Part shown: piece by piece, positions 1 to 9,306 of the stretch | How positions within the stretch are numbered: the stretch's first letter is position 1 | Layout: the number at the start of each line of letters is the position of its first letter | NCBI RefSeq assembly: GCF_900101025.1 | Contig: NZ_FMUH01000001.1 | Span: forward strand, 434,001-498,000 | DNA: 64,000 nt | Source of the DNA: Klenkia marina | GTDB taxonomy: Bacteria; Actinomycetota; Actinomycetes; Mycobacteriales; Geodermatophilaceae | Direction: 5' to 3' | Translations under genes and position numbers: made by a program | The notes under the pieces: generated by a model | What the model was told of the DNA's origin: nothing | The model's input: only the letters and a program-made list of their open reading frames with translations | Database searches by the model: none

Positions 1-734
1 GGCGCGGGCCGGCGCAGGCCACCTTCACCACCCAGGAGCTGCGCGAGCTCGGCCACCTGTCCGCAGCCGTCGCGCTGACCGACCCCGACGGGCTGGACGA
101 GGAGTCCGAGGTGCGCGCGGTGGCCCGCAACCTGGCCGCGCTGCGGGAGTTCGCCGAGCACGTGCCGGAGGCGGGCAAGGCCAGCGTGCGGCTGCGGTTC
201 TTCGCCCGCCCGGTGCGGCTGTGCGGCGACGAGCGGGTGACCGGCGTGGTGGTCGAGCGCACCGCCGTGGACCCCGCCGACCGGTTGAGCGGGACCCGCG
301 AGACCGAGGTGCTGCCCGCCGACCTGGTGGTGGCCGCGATCGGCTACCAGGGGCACGACCTGCCGGGCCTGGCCGTCGAGGGCGGCACCGTGCCGAACGA
401 GGGCGGCCGGGTGCTGCGCGACGGCGCCGTCAGCCCCGGTGAGTACGTGGCCGGGTGGATCAAGCGCGGGCCGACCGGGGTGGTGGGCACCAACAAGCAC
501 GATGCCCGCGAGACGGTGGCCGCCCTGCTCGCCGACTCCCCCACGCTGCCTCGGGTCGAGGGCGCCGATCTGGTCGACACCCTGCGGGCGCGCGGGCGCC
601 GGCCCGTGCTGCTGGAGAACTGGCGGGCCATCGACGACGCCGAGCACGCCCTGGGCGCCACCCGCGGCCGCGCCCGCACGACCATCCACGACCGCGACGC
701 CCTGCGCGCCCACGCCCACGGGGCCCAGCGGTGA
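1..734 (+). CDS. FprA-type ferredoxin/flavodoxin-NADP+ reductase, C-terminal part (5' truncated by window edge)
   Basis: The reading frame is open from base 3, so the N-terminal FAD-binding part lies outside the window. The visible part matches the C-terminal half of FprA/FprB (adrenodoxin-reductase-like) flavoenzymes, which pass electrons between NADPH and ferredoxin for P450s and other redox enzymes in the cytoplasm. Diagnostic pieces are the LVVAAIGYQG segment and the near-C-terminal block GEYVAGWIKRGPTGVVGTNK, which contacts FAD/NADP in this family. A P450 lies 4 kb downstream, but nothing links the two directly. A large inverted repeat follows the stop codon. The family call is firm; the redox partner is unknown. 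Confidence 0.85.
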   Translation, partial: RGPAQATFTTQELRELGHLSAAVALTDPDGLDEESEVRAVARNLAALREFAEHVPEAGKASVRLRFFARPVRLCGDERVTGVVVERTAVDPADRLSGTRETEVLPADLVVAAIGYQGHDLPGLAVEGGTVPNEGGRVLRDGAVSPGEYVAGWIKRGPTGVVGTNKHDARETVAALLADSPTLPRVEGADLVDTLRARGRRPVLLENWRAIDDAEHALGATRGRARTTIHDRDALRAHAHGAQR

Positions 735-765
735 TCAGGGCGTGCACGTCGGGCCGGTGACCCGC

Positions 766-857
766 GGCGTGGATCAGCTGGGTCCACGAACGGCCGTCCT
801 GGGTCACCGGCGTCGGTGACCCAGGACGGACCCCGGTGAACCCAGCTGATCCACGCC
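766..857. terminator. Nested perfect inverted repeat between convergent genes
   Basis: Two concentric perfect stems lie here: an outer 18-bp stem (766-783 with 840-857) and an inner 16-bp stem (794-809 with 814-829) with a 4-nt loop. It sits between the convergent ends of the reductase gene and ppc and probably works as a bidirectional terminator. No T-tract follows on either strand. Confidence 0.75.
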
Positions 858-869
858 GGGTCCAGGGCG

Positions 870-3674
870 TCAGCCGGAGTTGCGCAGGGCGGTGGCGACG
901 CCGTTGATGGTCAGCTGGATGCAGCGGCGCACGAGCTCGCCGTCGGGCTGGTCGTCGCCGCCCTCGCGCCGGCGGCGGAGCATCTCGACCTGCAGGTGGT
1001 GCAGCGGCTCGAGGTAGGGGAACCGGTTGCGGATCGAGCGGGCCAGCGAGGGGTTGTCGGCCAGCAGGTGGTCGTCGCCGGTGATCGCCAGCAGGACGGC
1101 GACGGTGCGCTCGTGCTCGGCGGTGATGACGTCGAACACCCGGTGCCGCAGCTGCTCGTCGGGCACCAGCTCGGCGTAGCGGGCGGCCAGCTCGAGGTCG
1201 GTCTTGGCCAGCACCATGCCCATGTTCGACAGCACCGTGCGGAAGAACGGCCAGCGGGCGTGCAGGTCCTGCAGCTGGGCCAGCCGGGCCGGGTCGTCAC
1301 CGATCCACCCGTGCAGCGCCGTGCCCGTGCCGAACCAGCCGGGCAGCATGATGCGGGCCTGCGACCAGCTGAACACCCACGGGATCGCCCGCAGATCGGT
1401 GATCTTGTCGCCGGCCTTGCGCGACGGCGGCCGCGACCCGATGTTCAGCTCGGCCAGCTCGCGGATCGGCGTGGCCGCGCGGAACCACTCGACGAAGCCC
1501 GGGGTGTCGTGCACCAGCGCCCGGTAGGCGGCCTCGGCCCGGCCGGCCAGGTCGTCGAAGAGCGCGTAGACCCCCTCGGCTTCGTCGCCCAGGCCCTCCA
1601 GCGACAGCAGCGAGCTCTCGAGCGTGGCGGCGACCAACGCCTCGAGGTTGCGGCGGGCCAGGTCGGGCTCGGCGTACTTGGCCGCGATGACCTCGCCCTG
1701 CTCGGTGATCCGCAGCTGCCCGGCGACCGACCCCGGCGGCTGCGCCCGGATCGCCTCGTAGGAGGGCCCACCGCCCCGGCCCACGGTGCCGCCGCGGCCG
1801 TGGAACAGCCGCAGCTTGACCCCGGCCTCGCGGGCGACCTCGACCAGCGCCAGCTCGGCCCGGTACAGCGCCCAGTTGGCGGCCAGGTAGCCGCCGTCCT
1901 TGTTGCTGTCGGAGTAGCCGAGCATGACCTCCTGGGTGCCGCCCCGACCGTCGACCATCGAGCGGTAGACCGGCTCGGCGAGCATCGCGGCCAGCGTCTC
2001 GCCGCCGCCCTTGAGGTCGCCGATCGTCTCGAAGAGCGGCGCGATCATGATCGGCGAGGCGGGCAGGCCGTCCTCGCCGAGGGTGACCAGGCCGACCTCC
2101 TTGAGCAGGACGGCGACCTCCAGCACGTCGGAGACCGACTCGCACATGCTGATCACGTAGTTCGGGATCGCCCGCGGGCCCAGCCGCCGGACCTGCTCGG
2201 CCGCGGCGGCCAGCAGGTCGAACTCACCGCGCGCGAGCTCGGAGAGCTGGGCACCGGCCCCGACCAGCGGACGGCGCAGCCGCAGCTCACCGACCAGCAG
2301 CTCGCGCCGGGCGGTCTCGTCGAGCGCGGCGTAGTCGTCGCACACCCCGGCCCAGGCGAGGACCTCGGCCAGCACCTCTTCGTGCACCGAGGAGTTCTGC
2401 CGCATGTCCAGCCCGGACAGGTGGAACCCGAACACCTCGACGGCGTCGCGCAGGCGGCGCAGCCGGTCGTCGGCCAGGGCGCCGGCCCCGTGGGTGCGCA
2501 GCGAGGCGGCCACGACGTCGAGGTCGGCGATCAGCTCGGCGGGCTCGGCGTAGGGCTCGAGCTCGACGTCCGGCAGGGGGCCGGGCACGTGGCCCACGAC
2601 GCCGAGGGCGGTGGCCGCCAGGCGCCGGTAGATGCCCCGTAGGGCACGGCGGTAGGGCTCGTCGGCGCGGAACGGCGAGTCGTCGCGGGACGCCTCGGCC
2701 AACGCCTCGAGCGCGGGGGTCGGGGTGACCAGGCGTTCGGACATCGACAGCTCGTCGGCGAGGGCGACCAGCTCGCCGAGGTGGTGCCCCAGCGCGGTCT
2801 CGGCGGCGCGGGTGGTGGCCCGGCGCACCGCGGCGGCGGTCACGAACGGGTTGCCGTCGCGGTCGCCGCCGATCCACGAGCCGGTGCGCAGCATCGGGGT
2901 GGGCAGCAGGTCGGCGTCGGGCCAGCGCTGGTGCAGCGCGGCGCGCAGGTCGGCGTTGATCTGCGGGACGACGGCGAACAGCGAAAGGTCGTAGTAGCGC
3001 AGCGCCTCGTCGATCTCGTCCTCCAGGCGCAGCCGCGACAGGCGCAGCAGGGCGGTCTGCCAGAGGGTGAGCACCTCGCGCCACAGGTGCGCCGACCACT
3101 GCGCCTCGTCGGCGGCGGTCTCGCGCGTGCGCATCAGCTCGGTGACCTGCCGCTGCACCTGCGAGACGGTGCGGCGGCGCACCTCGGTGGGGTGCGCGGT
3201 GACCACGGGGACGACGAGGGCGTCGGCCAGCTCGCGCGCCACGTCGGCCGGGTCGAGGTCGGCTGCGTCGAGCAGGTCGAAGCTCGCGGCCAGCGTGCCC
3301 TTCTGCGGGGCGGACCCCTCGCGGCGGTGGTGCCGGCGCCGGCGCTCGTGGTGCACGTCCTCGGCCAGGTTGGCCAGCAGCGAGAAGTGGCTGAACGCGC
3401 GGATGACGTGGTTGGCGCTGCGCACGTCGAGCCCGGCCAGGGTCTGCGCCAGCCCCCCGCGGCCCACCTCGGACCGGCGGATGCGGAAGGCCTCGACCCG
3501 GGCGGCCTCGACCAGGTCGAAGACCTCCTCGCCGGCCTGCTCGCGCACCACCTCGCCGAGCACCCGGCCCAGCAGGCGGATGTCCTCGCGGAGCGGGGCC
3601 TCGTCCTGCGGGCCGTCGGGGTCGGTGCGGCCGAGATCGGCGACGTCCACGGTTGCTTCAGACACGGCGCGCAT
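870..3674 (-). CDS. ppc: Phosphoenolpyruvate carboxylase
   Basis: Catalyses PEP + bicarbonate to oxaloacetate + phosphate, refilling the TCA cycle. The 934-aa length is typical. The catalytic-His motif VVTAHPTE is at about residues 157-164 (His161), followed by [12 protein letters not shown], the Gly-rich loop [14 protein letters not shown] near residue 625 and IPWVFSWSQ near 760. The C-terminus [13 protein letters not shown] is the family's conserved end. The ATG start at 3674 has no clear Shine-Dalgarno; a GTG three codons downstream (3665) is the alternative. It is divergent from the SMP-30 gene, with only 47 bp between starts, so the two promoters must be very close. All landmark motifs are intact. 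Confidence 0.97.
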   Translation of the reverse strand: MRAVSEATVDVADLGRTDPDGPQDEAPLREDIRLLGRVLGEVVREQAGEEVFDLVEAARVEAFRIRRSEVGRGGLAQTLAGLDVRSANHVIRAFSHFSLLANLAEDVHHERRRRHHRREGSAPQKGTLAASFDLLDAADLDPADVARELADALVVPVVTAHPTEVRRRTVSQVQRQVTELMRTRETAADEAQWSAHLWREVLTLWQTALLRLSRLRLEDEIDEALRYYDLSLFAVVPQINADLRAALHQRWPDADLLPTPMLRTGSWIGGDRDGNPFVTAAAVRRATTRAAETALGHHLGELVALADELSMSERLVTPTPALEALAEASRDDSPFRADEPYRRALRGIYRRLAATALGVVGHVPGPLPDVELEPYAEPAELIADLDVVAASLRTHGAGALADDRLRRLRDAVEVFGFHLSGLDMRQNSSVHEEVLAEVLAWAGVCDDYAALDETARRELLVGELRLRRPLVGAGAQLSELARGEFDLLAAAAEQVRRLGPRAIPNYVISMCESVSDVLEVAVLLKEVGLVTLGEDGLPASPIMIAPLFETIGDLKGGGETLAAMLAEPVYRSMVDGRGGTQEVMLGYSDSNKDGGYLAANWALYRAELALVEVAREAGVKLRLFHGRGGTVGRGGGPSYEAIRAQPPGSVAGQLRITEQGEVIAAKYAEPDLARRNLEALVAATLESSLLSLEGLGDEAEGVYALFDDLAGRAEAAYRALVHDTPGFVEWFRAATPIRELAELNIGSRPPSRKAGDKITDLRAIPWVFSWSQARIMLPGWFGTGTALHGWIGDDPARLAQLQDLHARWPFFRTVLSNMGMVLAKTDLELAARYAELVPDEQLRHRVFDVITAEHERTVAVLLAITGDDHLLADNPSLARSIRNRFPYLEPLHHLQVEMLRRRREGGDDQPDGELVRRCIQLTINGVATALRNSG

Positions 3675-3721
3675 TGTGCCGTCCGGGTGTGACGGCCCGG
3701 TGTCCCGGGGAGGATCGCGGC

Positions 3722-4630
3722 ATGCAGACGCTGACCGCGACCCCCGTCCTGGACGTCGAGCCGGCCGTGCACGGGGAGGGCCCCACCTGGGACGCCGCCC
3801 GCCGCGAGCTGCTCTGGGTGGACATCGACGCCGGGCAGGTGCGCCGTGCGACGGTCTCCGCGGCCGGGGTGCTGGCCGAGGTGGGCGTGCACCGGGGCGG
3901 GGACACCGTCGGGTTCGTCGTCCCGGCGTCCGGGGGCGGCTGGTTGCTCGGCGCCGACGGCGGGTTCACCCACCTGTCGGCCGACGGCACGGCCACCGTG
4001 CTGCTGACGATCGACGGCGAGGGCCCCGACGCCGGCACCCGGATGAACGACGGCGCGGTCGACCCGGTGGGGCGGTTGTTCGGCGGCACGATGGGCTTGG
4101 ACGAGCGGCCCGGTGCGGGCTCGTTGTACCGCGTCGACCTCGACGGGTCGGTGCACACCGCGCTGACCGACCTCACCATCAGCAACGGCATCGAGTGGAC
4201 CGCCGACGGCCGCACGGTGTACCTGGCCGACTCCGGCGTCGCGCAGATCCGGGCCTACGACTACGACGTCGACAGCGGCGCGTTCGGCGACAGCCGCGTC
4301 TTCCTGGACCTCTCCGACGACGACGGTCCGCCCGACGGCCTCACGATGGACGACGAGGACCACGTCTGGGTGGCGCTGTGGGGTGCGGGCCAGGTGCGCC
4401 GCTACTCCCCCGCCGGCGAGCTCGTCGCCGTGGTGCGGGTCGGCGCCGCGAACACCTCGAGCTGCGCCTTCGCCGGCCCGTCCCTGGACCACCTGGTCAT
4501 CAGCACCTCGACGCAGGGGCTCACCGACGTGCCACCGGACGCCGGGCGCCTGTTCGTCGTCCGGCCCGGGGTGACCGGCCGTCCCGCCGGCGTCTACCGC
4601 GGCCCGGTCGACGCCCTCCGCCGCGCCTGA
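3722..4630 (+). CDS. SMP-30/gluconolactonase/LRE family protein
   Basis: A 302-aa single-domain beta-propeller of the regucalcin/gluconolactonase family, which hydrolyses sugar lactones using one divalent metal. The three usual metal ligands are visible at the expected positions: Glu19 (HGEGPTWD), Asn155 (ISNGIEW) and Asp205 (PPDGLTMD). I chose the ATG at 3722 because GGGGAGG lies 8-10 nt upstream and because it puts Glu19 at the normal place; longer in-frame starts would add an unrelated arginine-rich leader. It stands alone, divergent from ppc, and ends in a hairpin. The exact lactone substrate cannot be read from the sequence. Confidence 0.9.
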   Translation: MQTLTATPVLDVEPAVHGEGPTWDAARRELLWVDIDAGQVRRATVSAAGVLAEVGVHRGGDTVGFVVPASGGGWLLGADGGFTHLSADGTATVLLTIDGEGPDAGTRMNDGAVDPVGRLFGGTMGLDERPGAGSLYRVDLDGSVHTALTDLTISNGIEWTADGRTVYLADSGVAQIRAYDYDVDSGAFGDSRVFLDLSDDDGPPDGLTMDDEDHVWVALWGAGQVRRYSPAGELVAVVRVGAANTSSCAFAGPSLDHLVISTSTQGLTDVPPDAGRLFVVRPGVTGRPAGVYRGPVDALRRA

Positions 4631-4651
4631 CGCCTGCACCTCCTCGGGTGT

Positions 4652-4701
4652 CGGAAGCTCTCCCCCACTCCACGGGCCCGTTCGCGGGGGTGGAGCTTCC
4701 G
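4652..4701 (+). terminator. Hairpin after the SMP-30 gene
   Basis: CGGAAGCTC (4652-4660) pairs perfectly with GAGCTTCCG (4693-4701). The arms continue inward as C-rich/G-rich tracts with one mismatch. It lies 21 nt after the stop codon and is probably a factor-independent or Rho-assisted terminator. Confidence 0.65.
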
Positions 4702-4732
4702 GTACCCCGGGTGAACCGGGGCGGCCGTGACG

Positions 4733-4758
4733 GTTCCGGATCCCCCCGGGTCGGGTAG
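4733..4758 (+). promoter_or_regulatory. Candidate sigma-B/sigma-F-type promoter of the P450 gene
   Basis: GTTC (4733-4736), a 16-nt spacer and GGGTAG (4753-4758) resemble the actinobacterial/Bacillus alternative-sigma consensus GTTT-N15/16-GGGTAT. The GTG start follows 9 nt after the -10 element, so the transcript would be nearly leaderless. The same motif lies before the convergent F420-oxidoreductase/SDR pair and before the YflT-like gene. Confidence 0.5.
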
Positions 4759-4767
4759 CGCCCCCGG

Positions 4768-6138
4768 GTGACGACGACTCCTGCACCCCACGACCACGCC
4801 GTCCAGCTGCCCCCCGACGACGTCCCGCGCCCGGTGTCCCGGGCCGGCATCGGCGAGACCGTCCGCCTCGCGGCGACCGCGCTGGCCCCGATGCTGGCGC
4901 AGGGCATCATCGTCCGGCGTCCGCGCCTGGTACGGCTGGCCGACCGGCTGCAGGTCGACGACCGGGCGGTGCGCGCCCTGCAGCGCAGTCGCCGCCGGCA
5001 CGGCCCCGGCCCGCTCCGGCTGCGGGTACCCGGCCGCAGCCTGGTGCTGGTGCTGTCGGCCGCCGACGCCGGCCGGGTGCTCACCGGCGGGCCGTTCCGG
5101 CCGGCGACCCGGGAGAAGAAGGCCGCGCTGCAGCACTTCCAGCCCGGCGGGGTGCTCATCACCGACACCGACCACCGCGCCGCCCGGCGCAGGTGGAACG
5201 AGCAGGTGCTGCAGATGGACGTGCCGCTGCACGCCCAGGCCGCCGCGGTGGCCCGGGTCGCCGCCGAGGAGCTCGGCCCGCTGCACGACGCGGGCCGCTG
5301 GGACTGGGAGACCTTCGCCCCGGCCTGGTGGCGGCTGGTGCGCCGGGTGACCCTCGGCGACTCCGCCCGCGACGACGAGGCGCTCACCGACCTCCTCGGC
5401 GAGCTGCGCGGACGCGGCAACTGGGCCTACCTGCGCCGCACCGACACCGAGGCCCGCGCCCGACTGCTCGCGGCCATCGGGCGGTACGTCGACCGCGCCG
5501 AGCCGGGCAGCCTCGCGGCCACGGTCGCCGCCGCACCGGCCGACCCGGCCGTGCCGGTGGCCGACCAGGTCGCCCACTGGCTCTTCGCCTGGGACGCCGC
5601 CGGCATCGCCACGTACAAGGCCCTGGCCCTGCTGGCCGGGCACCCCGACCACGCCGCCGCGGTGGCCGGCGAGGTCGCCGCGGCCGACCCCGACCGCCCC
5701 GACCTCCCGTCGCTGCGGGCCACGGTGCTCGAGTCGGTGCGGCTGTGGCCCACCACGCTGGCGGTGCTGCGCGAGTCGCATGGCCCCACCGACTGGGCCG
5801 GCACGCGGCTGCGCGACGGGACGACGTTCGTGATCGCCTCGTCGCTGGTGCACCGGGACGACGAGACCCTGCCCGACGCCGACCGGTTCGCCCCCGCGCT
5901 CTGGGCGGACGCCGACGCACCCGCCGGCACCAGCGCGTCGCTGTGGTCGATGGTGCCCTTCAGCGCCGGCCCGGCCCGCTGCCCCGGGCGCGACCTGGTG
6001 CTCCACACGACCGGGGTGGCGCTGGCCGCGCTCACCGCCGAACGCCGGGTCGAGCAGACCCGTGGCCGTCGGGTGGTCGAGGGGCAGGGGATCCCCCGCA
6101 CCCTCGACCACACCGCGCTGGCCTACCGGCTCAGTTGA
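4768..6138 (+). CDS. Cytochrome P450
   Basis: A 456-aa soluble P450 monooxygenase-like protein. The heme loop FSAGPARCPGRD carries the thiolate Cys405, and the K-helix ExxR motif is Glu322-Arg325 (ESVR). In the I helix the sequence is AGIAT (Thr282): the threonine that helps proton delivery is present, but the acidic residue normally before it is alanine, which could mean altered O2 activation or peroxide use. The GTG start at 4768 lies 9 nt after a GGGTAG box. Its 3' end overlaps the convergent SDR gene by 8 bp. The long N-terminus (about 60 aa before the first beta-strand) and the C-terminus are intact. The substrate is unknown. Confidence 0.93.
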   Translation: MTTTPAPHDHAVQLPPDDVPRPVSRAGIGETVRLAATALAPMLAQGIIVRRPRLVRLADRLQVDDRAVRALQRSRRRHGPGPLRLRVPGRSLVLVLSAADAGRVLTGGPFRPATREKKAALQHFQPGGVLITDTDHRAARRRWNEQVLQMDVPLHAQAAAVARVAAEELGPLHDAGRWDWETFAPAWWRLVRRVTLGDSARDDEALTDLLGELRGRGNWAYLRRTDTEARARLLAAIGRYVDRAEPGSLAATVAAAPADPAVPVADQVAHWLFAWDAAGIATYKALALLAGHPDHAAAVAGEVAAADPDRPDLPSLRATVLESVRLWPTTLAVLRESHGPTDWAGTRLRDGTTFVIASSLVHRDDETLPDADRFAPALWADADAPAGTSASLWSMVPFSAGPARCPGRDLVLHTTGVALAALTAERRVEQTRGRRVVEGQGIPRTLDHTALAYRLS

Positions 6139-7003
6139 TCGGCGAGCCGCCGGTCACGCCGATCACCTCACCGGAGGTGAAGCTGGCGTCCTCGCTGGCC
6201 AGGTAGACGTAGGCGCCCGCGAGCTCGGCCGGCTGCGCGGCCCGCTTGAGCAGCGCCTGCTGGCCGAAGCCCTCCACCTGGTCCTCGGGCATGGTCGCCG
6301 GGATGAGCGGCGTCCAGACCGGGCCGGGGGCGACGCAGTTGACCCGGACGCCGTCCTGGGCGAACTCGTCGGCCATCGACTTGGTGAGGTTGACCAGCGC
6401 GGCCTTCGTCGCGGCGTACGCGGCCAGGTTCGGCGACGGCGTGAACGCCTGCACCGAGCTGGTCACGATCACCGACGAGCCGGGGGCCAGCTCGGGCTTG
6501 GCCGCCTGCAGCAGCCAGAAGAAGGCGTAGACGTTGGTGCGGAACGTGCGGTCGATCTCCTCGGTGGAGAACTCCAGGACGTCGTCCACCACGTTCTGGA
6601 ACGCCGCGTTGTGCACCAGCAGGTCCAGCCCGCCCAGGCCCTCGACGGTCTGCGCGACCAGCCCCTTGGCGACGGTCTCGTCGGCGATGTCGCCGGGCAG
6701 CACCAGGGCGGTGCGTCCGGCTTCGCGCACCAGGCGGGCGGTCTCCTCGGCGTCGGCGTCCTCGGAGAGGTAGGAGATCGCGACGTCGGCACCCTCGCGG
6801 GCGAAGGCGATCGCGACGGCCCGGCCGATGCCGGAGTCGGCGCCGGTGATGAGCGCCCGGCGTCCCTCGAGCCGGCCCGAGCCGCGGTAGGACTCCTCGC
6901 CGTGGTCGGGGCGCGGGGTGAGCTCACCGGTGCCGCCGGGGTGCTCGATCTGCAGGCCGGGGACGTCGGTCGGGTGCTTGGTGCGGGGGTCGATCAGGGT
7001 CAC
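6131..7003 (-). CDS. SDR-family NAD(P)-dependent oxidoreductase, YdaD/YhdG general-stress type
   Basis: A 290-aa classical short-chain dehydrogenase with an N-terminal extension of about 45 aa typical of the Bacillus YdaD/YhxC general-stress subgroup. The Rossmann motif TGADSGIG is at about residues 53-60, followed by NAA, and the catalytic Ser (SSVQ) and Tyr-Lys (YAATK) pair is present. The GTG start at 7003 is supported by GGAGG 5-6 nt upstream. It is the second gene of a probable two-gene unit with the F420-type oxidoreductase, 52 bp downstream of it. The stress-subgroup assignment comes from the N-terminal extension and my memory of the family. The substrate is unknown. Confidence 0.9.
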   Translation of the reverse strand: MTLIDPRTKHPTDVPGLQIEHPGGTGELTPRPDHGEESYRGSGRLEGRRALITGADSGIGRAVAIAFAREGADVAISYLSEDADAEETARLVREAGRTALVLPGDIADETVAKGLVAQTVEGLGGLDLLVHNAAFQNVVDDVLEFSTEEIDRTFRTNVYAFFWLLQAAKPELAPGSSVIVTSSVQAFTPSPNLAAYAATKAALVNLTKSMADEFAQDGVRVNCVAPGPVWTPLIPATMPEDQVEGFGQQALLKRAAQPAELAGAYVYLASEDASFTSGEVIGVTGGSPIN

Positions 7004-7055
7004 GGGAACCTCCGGTGGTGGTGGGCGGCGGGTGGTGGCGTGGGCAGCCGGGTGC

Positions 7056-8033
7056 TCAGGCGAACGCCTCGCGCCAGGCGGGCATGAGCTCGCGCTCGGT
7101 CCACTCGAGGTAGGGCTGCTGCTGGTCGCCGCCGATCTGCACCAGCGCCAGGTGGGTGTAGCCGGCGTCGGCGTACTCCTTCGCCGCCTCGATGACCGCG
7201 CCGACGTCGTCCCCGCACGGGATGGAGCCCTCGACGTCCTCCTCGCGGACGAACGCGCTGGCGGCCTCGAAGCCCGCCGTCCCGGGCAGGTCGGCGTTGA
7301 CCTTCCAGCCCAGGCCGAACCAGCGGAACAGCTCGTGCGCGCGGGTCACGGCGGCGGCCTTGTCGGTGCCGTAGCTGATCGGCATCTGGCCGACCCGGTT
7401 CTTGCCCGCCCCGCCCGCGGCGTCGAACATCTCGCCGAGCTCGGGCTTGGGCTCGGTGCCGATCATGACGTCGGCGTACTCACCGGCCAGCTCGCACGAG
7501 GACTTCCCCGACACCGCGATGCCGATCGGCACACCGCCCTCGGGCAGGTCCCAGATCTTGGCGCCGTCGGCCTCGAAGTAGTCGCCGTGGAAGGTCGTGT
7601 AGCCGTCGCCGGCCAGCAGCTCCTTGATCAGCTGCACCGCCTCGGCGAACATCTCCTGCCGCACCGAGACGGCCGGCCAGCCCTCGCCGGCGACGTGCTC
7701 GTTGAGGTTCTCCCCGGAACCCAGGCCCAGGGTGAAGCGGCCCTCGGACAGGATCTGCAGCGTGGCTGCCTGCTGCGCGACCACGGCCGGGCGGTACCGG
7801 AAGGTCGGGCAGGTCACGTAGGTCATGAGGTCGATGCGGCTGGTCGCCTGCGCGGCCGCGCCGAGGGTGACCCACGCGTTGGGCGCGTGGCCCATCGAGT
7901 CCAGCCACGGGAAGAAGTGGTCGCTGCTGACGGCGAAGTCGAACCCGACCTGCTCGGCGCCGACCACGTGCGCGACGAGCTCCTTGGGGCCCGCCTGCTC
8001 GGTCATCATCGTGTAGCCCAGCTGCATGCTCAT
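7056..8033 (-). CDS. LLM-class F420-dependent oxidoreductase (Fgd-like, TIGR03557-type)
   Basis: A 325-aa luciferase-like (beta/alpha)8 oxidoreductase that should use coenzyme F420. The N-terminus MSMQLGYTMMTEQAGP, the VSSDHFFPWLDS segment and GLGSGENLNEHV match the subfamily related to F420-dependent glucose-6-phosphate dehydrogenase. In those proteins the SDHF and GSGENLNE regions line the F420 and phosphate sites. A true glucose-6-phosphate specificity cannot be claimed from this. It is first in a unit with the SDR gene and has a GTTG-N16-GGGTAG promoter-like element ending 10 nt before the ATG. It implies that the host makes F420. Confidence 0.9.
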   Translation of the reverse strand: MSMQLGYTMMTEQAGPKELVAHVVGAEQVGFDFAVSSDHFFPWLDSMGHAPNAWVTLGAAAQATSRIDLMTYVTCPTFRYRPAVVAQQAATLQILSEGRFTLGLGSGENLNEHVAGEGWPAVSVRQEMFAEAVQLIKELLAGDGYTTFHGDYFEADGAKIWDLPEGGVPIGIAVSGKSSCELAGEYADVMIGTEPKPELGEMFDAAGGAGKNRVGQMPISYGTDKAAAVTRAHELFRWFGLGWKVNADLPGTAGFEAASAFVREEDVEGSIPCGDDVGAVIEAAKEYADAGYTHLALVQIGGDQQQPYLEWTERELMPAWREAFA

Positions 8034-8043
8034 GCGCGGGCGC

Positions 8044-8069
8044 CTACCCCCCGCGCAGGCACCCCCAAC
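8044..8069 (-). promoter_or_regulatory. Candidate sigma-B/sigma-F-type promoter of the LLM oxidoreductase/SDR pair
   Basis: Read on the minus strand: GTTG (8069-8066), a 16-nt spacer and GGGTAG (8049-8044), then 10 nt to the ATG at 8033. Architecture and box sequence match the element before the P450 gene. Confidence 0.45.
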
Positions 8070-8139
8070 CCCACCCCGGCGCGCCCACCCTCCGCTGCCG
8101 CCCGTCCCCGCCCCGCCTGCGCAGCGCGGGCGGCCGAGG

Positions 8140-9306
8140 TCAGGCGCGTTCGGCCTTCAGGGCCTCGCGGAGCTTGGTCCTGCCGCCCGTGCGCAGCAGC
8201 GCGCCGGCGTAGACCCGGCCGCCGATGCGCACCACCAGGGCGATCGCCGCGAGCATGATCGCCACCGAGACCGCGACCTCCCACCACGCCGCCTCGCCCG
8301 CGGCCATGCGCACCGGCATCACCAGCGGCGACAGCCCCGGCACGAACGAGGTGACCGTGGCCAGCGTCGAACCCGGGTCCTGAGCCGCCTGCAGCGACAC
8401 GATGAACCCGACGACCAGCAGCAGGGTGGTGGGGGTCAGCACGCTGCCGAGGTCCTCCTGCCGGCTGACCAGCGAGGCCGCCGCGGCGAACACCGACGCG
8501 TAGAACGCGTAGCCCACCAGGAACCAGGCGATGACGGTCAGCACGGTGCCGATGAGCTGGCCGGGGACGCTGACGACGTCGAGGGCCAGCGCCCCGGTCA
8601 CCCCGACGACGGCGATGAGCACGAGCTGCACCAGCCCCAGCACGCCGAGGCCGAGGATCTTGCCGGCCAGGAGCTGCCAGGGCTTCATCGTCGACAGCAG
8701 CAGCTCGACCACCCGCGAGGACTTCTCCTCCACCACGCCCTGGGCGACGAACTGGCCGAACAGGATGAGCAGGCCGTAGAGCACCACCACGCCCAGCAGG
8801 GCGACCACGACGGCCGGGCCGCGGTCGTCGTCGGCCGGGTCGAGCTCGGTGGTCGTGAGCTGCGGCGCGGGCTGCAGCTCCACGCCCTGCTCGGCCAGCT
8901 GCGCGGCCACCGACAGCGCGCTCACCGCCGACCGCACGATGCCGTCGTCGTCGGAGGAGGCCTCGACGACCAGCGTGGGCGAGTCGCCGGTGGGGTCGAG
9001 GACCGCGGCGTCGACGTCGCCGTCCTCGACGGCCTGCCGGGCGGCGGCCTCGTCGTCGAGGTCGGTGACGGTGACCTCGGTGCCGGCGGCCTCGCCGGAC
9101 TGCTGCAGCGCGGTGGTGACCGAGGGGTTGCCGCCGACGACGCCGATGGTGGTCGAGGACGTCGTGCCACCGGAGACGAGCTGGAAGATCATCACGCCGA
9201 CGACGAGCAGCACGATGACCAGCGAGCTGAGGATGAAGCCCTTGTCGCGGGCACGCGTGCTGATCTCGCGCCCGGCGACGAGCCGGACCTGGCCGAGGGT
9301 GCTCAT
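8140..9306 (-). CDS. ABC-2 type transporter permease (NatB-like)
   Basis: A 388-aa integral membrane protein: one helix near residues 24-45, a large extracytoplasmic domain (about 50-165) rich in Asp/Ala, then about five helices to the C-terminus. The motif VVEEKSSRVVELLLSTMKPWQ after the second helix is diagnostic of the NatB/YhfI family, which pumps out sodium or small toxic compounds. Its ATG overlaps the stop of the upstream ATPase gene (ATGA, 9303-9306), so the two are translationally coupled. The exported substrate is unknown. Confidence 0.9.
   Translation of the reverse strand: MSTLGQVRLVAGREISTRARDKGFILSSLVIVLLVVGVMIFQLVSGGTTSSTTIGVVGGNPSVTTALQQSGEAAGTEVTVTDLDDEAAARQAVEDGDVDAAVLDPTGDSPTLVVEASSDDDGIVRSAVSALSVAAQLAEQGVELQPAPQLTTTELDPADDDRGPAVVVALLGVVVLYGLLILFGQFVAQGVVEEKSSRVVELLLSTMKPWQLLAGKILGLGVLGLVQLVLIAVVGVTGALALDVVSVPGQLIGTVLTVIAWFLVGYAFYASVFAAAASLVSRQEDLGSVLTPTTLLLVVGFIVSLQAAQDPGSTLATVTSFVPGLSPLVMPVRMAAGEAAWWEVAVSVAIMLAAIALVVRIGGRVYAGALLRTGGRTKLREALKAERA

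Noticed and set aside
8053-8122. GCGCAGGC/GCCTGCGC inverted repeat near the NatB-like gene end
   Set aside because: Only 8 bp with a 54-nt loop in extremely GC-rich sequence; expected by chance, and it overlaps the better-supported promoter region.
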